NCBI GenBank assembly: GCA_903894655.1
Contig: CAITQY010000130.1
Location: 1 to 9,626 of the forward strand
From: an uncultured Gemmatimonadota bacterium
GTDB taxonomy: Bacteria; Gemmatimonadota; Gemmatimonadetes; Gemmatimonadales; Gemmatimonadaceae
DNA: 9,626 nt
Direction of reading: 5' to 3'
Part shown: positions 7,901-9,626 of the stretch, piece by piece
How positions within the stretch are numbered: position 1 is the first letter of the stretch
How the letters are laid out: the number at the start of each line of letters is the position of its first letter
The notes under the pieces: generated by a model
Seen by the model: only the letters and a program-made list of their open reading frames with translations
Told to the model about the DNA's origin: nothing
Databases searched by the model: none
Program-made: the position numbers and the translations under genes

Positions 7901-8977
7901 ATGCACTACTTCGAAAAAATCGCCGAGATGGGTCATGAGCAGGTCGTCTTCTGCCATGACAAAGCGTCCGGCTACCGCGGCATCATCGCGATCCACGACA
8001 CCACGCTCGGCCCCGCGCTCGGCGGCTGCCGTTTCTGGAACTACGCCTCCGAAGAGGCCGCGATCGTCGATGCCCTGCGACTCTCGCGTGGCATGACGTA
8101 CAAAAATGCCGTGGCCGGTCTCAACCTCGGCGGCGGCAAGTCGGTCATCATCGGTGACAACAAGACGACCAACCGCGAGATGCTGTTCCGGGCACACGGG
8201 CGTTTCGTCGATTCGCTCGGCGGTCGCTATGTCACGGCGGAAGACGTCGGCACGACGGTCGAGGACATGGACTTCGTGCACATGGAGACGAAGCACGTGA
8301 CCGGCATCGGTTCGAAGTCGGGCGACCCGTCGAGCGTGACGGCCCACGGGGTGTTCCGCGCCATTCAGGCGTCGGCGCACCAGAAGTGGGGCAGCGACAG
8401 CCTCGCGGGGCGCACGATCGCGATTCAGGGGCTGGGCCATGTGGGCTACTATCTCGCCAAGGCATTGCACGCGGCGGGCGCGAAGCTGATGGTCACCGAC
8501 ATCGATGCGGGCCGTATCCAGCGGGTCGTCGACGAGATGGGTGCCACGGCGGTGGCGCTCGACGCGATCTATCGCGCGAAGGCCGACGTCTTCGCGCCCT
8601 GCGCGCTGGGCGGCATCCTGAACGACGACACGATCCCGCAGCTCACCGTCGAGATCGTGGCCGGTGCGGCCAACAACCAACTGCTGGACGACCGTCATGG
8701 TGACGCCCTCGAAGCGCGCGGCATCCTGTATGCGCCCGACTACGTCGCCAACGCCGGCGGCGTGATCAACGTGTACAGCGAGCTCACCGGCTGGAGCCGA
8801 GAGCGGGCGCTGCGCAAGGCCGACGAGATCTACCAAACCGTGCGCAGTGTGTTCCGGCTGGCCGAGGATACGGGCATTCCCACGTACAAGGCCGCCGATC
8901 GCGTGGCGGAGCAGCGGATTCAGGCGGTTCGCGGTATGATCAAAACGTGGCCGCAGTATCCCAATAAGGAATCCTGA
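7901..8977 (+). CDS. Leucine dehydrogenase (Glu/Leu/Phe/Val dehydrogenase family)
   Basis: A 358-residue NAD-dependent amino acid dehydrogenase that reversibly deaminates leucine, valine or isoleucine to the 2-keto acid and ammonium. It resembles Bacillus-type leucine dehydrogenase along its whole length: HDTTLGPALGGCR, MTYKNA, GLNLGGGKSVIIGD, TAEDVGTTVEDMD and APDYVANAGGVIN. Lys68, catalytic Lys80 and Asp115 fall at the same residue numbers as in Lysinibacillus sphaericus leucine dehydrogenase. The NAD-binding loop is GLGHVG (177-182). Glutamate dehydrogenases are longer and lack this pattern; phenylalanine or valine preference cannot be excluded. The ATG at 7901 follows the acyl-CoA dehydrogenase stop by 17 bases, with no Shine-Dalgarno site seen. 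In context it would feed branched-chain amino acid carbon toward acyl-CoA oxidation, an inference from gene order. Confidence 0.93.
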   Translation: MHYFEKIAEMGHEQVVFCHDKASGYRGIIAIHDTTLGPALGGCRFWNYASEEAAIVDALRLSRGMTYKNAVAGLNLGGGKSVIIGDNKTTNREMLFRAHGRFVDSLGGRYVTAEDVGTTVEDMDFVHMETKHVTGIGSKSGDPSSVTAHGVFRAIQASAHQKWGSDSLAGRTIAIQGLGHVGYYLAKALHAAGAKLMVTDIDAGRIQRVVDEMGATAVALDAIYRAKADVFAPCALGGILNDDTIPQLTVEIVAGAANNQLLDDRHGDALEARGILYAPDYVANAGGVINVYSELTGWSRERALRKADEIYQTVRSVFRLAEDTGIPTYKAADRVAEQRIQAVRGMIKTWPQYPNKES

Positions 8978-8985
8978 GCAGTCAA

Positions 8986-8990
8986 CGGAG
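8986..8990 (+). promoter_or_regulatory. Ribosome binding site for rpiB
   Basis: CGGAG lies ten bases before the ATG at 9001, in the 23-base gap after the leucine dehydrogenase gene. It supports that start codon. Confidence 0.45.
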
Positions 8991-9000
8991 TCATCTGACC

Positions 9001-9489
9001 ATGGTGGATGTGGCACAACCGGGGGAGCGCATCCCCATCGCGTCCGACCACGCGGGCTTCGAGCTGAAGGAGCGCCTGCGCGCGGCGCTCGCCGAGTTGG
9101 GATACGAGGTGGAAGACATCGGGACGCATAGCACCGCCAGCACCGATTATCCGGACTATGCCCATCCGCTGGCGCAGGAGGTCTCCGACGGGCAAGCCGC
9201 CCGCGGCATCCTCCTGTGCGGCACGGGACTCGGGATGTCCTATGTGGCGAACCGCTATCCCGGGGTGCGCGCCGCCGTGGCGTGGAACCCCGAGGTGGCC
9301 GCGCTCGCTCGTAAACACAACGACGCGAACGTACTGGTGTTGCCGGCGCGTTTTGTGTCGGACGAAGATGCCCTCGCCATTCTGGAGGCCTGGCTGACGA
9401 CGCCGTTCGAAGGCGGTCGTCATCAGGGCCGCGTGGCGAAGATCGAACGGGACGACAGTGAGGCCGACGCCTCGGGGAGTACGACATGA
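9001..9489 (+). CDS. rpiB: Ribose-5-phosphate isomerase B
   Basis: A 162-residue RpiB/LacA/LacB-family enzyme interconverting ribose 5-phosphate and ribulose 5-phosphate in the non-oxidative pentose phosphate pathway. Motifs in order are ASDHAGFELKE (Asp16, His17), TDYPDYAHP, the catalytic Cys73 in LLCGTGLGMS, His106 in RKHNDANV, and TPFEGGRHQGRVAKI. The core matches the usual length of about 145-150 residues, with a short acidic and Ser/Thr-rich C-terminal tail that looks dispensable. CGTG rather than a Ser in place of Cys fits the common proteobacterial or plant-like type. The stop overlaps the glyA start by four bases (ATGA), so the two are probably translationally coupled. Neighbouring rpiB and glyA genes occur in other bacteria, such as Bacillus, linking sugar phosphate and one-carbon supply. 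Confidence 0.95.
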   Translation: MVDVAQPGERIPIASDHAGFELKERLRAALAELGYEVEDIGTHSTASTDYPDYAHPLAQEVSDGQAARGILLCGTGLGMSYVANRYPGVRAAVAWNPEVAALARKHNDANVLVLPARFVSDEDALAILEAWLTTPFEGGRHQGRVAKIERDDSEADASGSTT

Positions 9490-9626
9490 GTGGTGGAGCC
9501 AGCGCGAACTGGTCGCAGTGGGATCGCTTGCCGCCGGGGGATGCCCTGTCGCAGGCGGATCCGGAGATCGCGCATCTGATCGACGAGGAAACGCAGCGGC
9601 AGAGCGATGGCCTCGAGCTCATCGCC
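9486..9626 (+). CDS. glyA: Serine hydroxymethyltransferase, N-terminal fragment (3'-truncated)
   Basis: The first 47 codons of glyA are visible before the window edge. The ATG at 9486 overlaps the rpiB stop as ATGA, and the frame stays open to the last base. The reading includes ADPEIAHLIDEETQRQSDG followed by LELIA, the start of the conserved family segment DPEI...E..RQ..GLELIASEN. The enzyme uses pyridoxal phosphate to convert serine and tetrahydrofolate to glycine and methylene-tetrahydrofolate. The PLP lysine and most of the fold lie beyond the edge. The first 20 residues (MSGGASANWSQWDRLPPGDA) are a slightly longer, less conserved lead than in many homologues. Identification rests on a short but distinctive segment plus the rpiB neighbour. 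Confidence 0.88.
   Translation, partial: MSGGASANWSQWDRLPPGDALSQADPEIAHLIDEETQRQSDGLELIA

Noticed and set aside
7814..9622. 602-residue open frame on the - strand
   Set aside because: It lies opposite the leucine dehydrogenase, rpiB and glyA genes, has an Arg/His-rich composition with no recognisable motif, and is a codon-bias shadow common in GC-rich DNA.

Overview
The window is about 9.6 kb of GC-rich bacterial chromosome in which every recognisable gene lies on the + strand, with short gaps and several overlaps. The organism cannot be fixed from sequence alone. The GC-rich coding sequence, weak or absent Shine-Dalgarno sites and this mix of genes would suit a Gemmatimonadota-like soil or water bacterium, but that is a tentative inference. 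No phage, transposon, CRISPR, rRNA or tRNA signal was seen.

Layout. Bases 1-1272 hold the C-terminal two thirds of threonyl-tRNA synthetase (thrS), cut by the window edge. Overlapping its stop codon by 4 bases is a PAS-PAS-GGDEF signalling protein (1269-2516) whose GGDEF domain looks catalytically degenerate but keeps the c-di-GMP inhibitory site. A 196-base gap with two GC-rich hairpins follows. Next is an exported creatininase-family protein with substituted metal ligands (2713-3558), closed by a perfect 16-bp inverted repeat (3571-3621).

From 3696 to 8977 lies a compact five-gene run: acetyl-CoA acetyltransferase (thiolase), a CPBP-family membrane protein, 3-hydroxybutyryl-CoA dehydrogenase, a short-chain-type acyl-CoA dehydrogenase and leucine dehydrogenase. 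Three of these are steps of short-chain acyl-CoA oxidation. Leucine dehydrogenase feeds branched-chain amino acids into 2-keto acids, whose breakdown yields acyl-CoAs, and leucine breakdown in particular yields acetyl-CoA and acetoacetate. The set therefore reads as a catabolic operon for amino or fatty acid carbon. An enoyl-CoA hydratase, a branched-chain keto acid dehydrogenase and an ETF are not in the window and must be supplied from elsewhere.

The window ends with ribose-5-phosphate isomerase B (rpiB, 9001-9489), whose stop overlaps the start of glyA (serine hydroxymethyltransferase, 9486 to the edge). Most of the window is ordinary metabolism. The points worth a second look are the degenerate GGDEF protein, the atypical creatininase homologue, the intergenic inverted repeats and a small in-frame 12-bp tandem repeat at the start of the hydroxybutyryl-CoA dehydrogenase gene. 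I found no convincing new multi-gene system.
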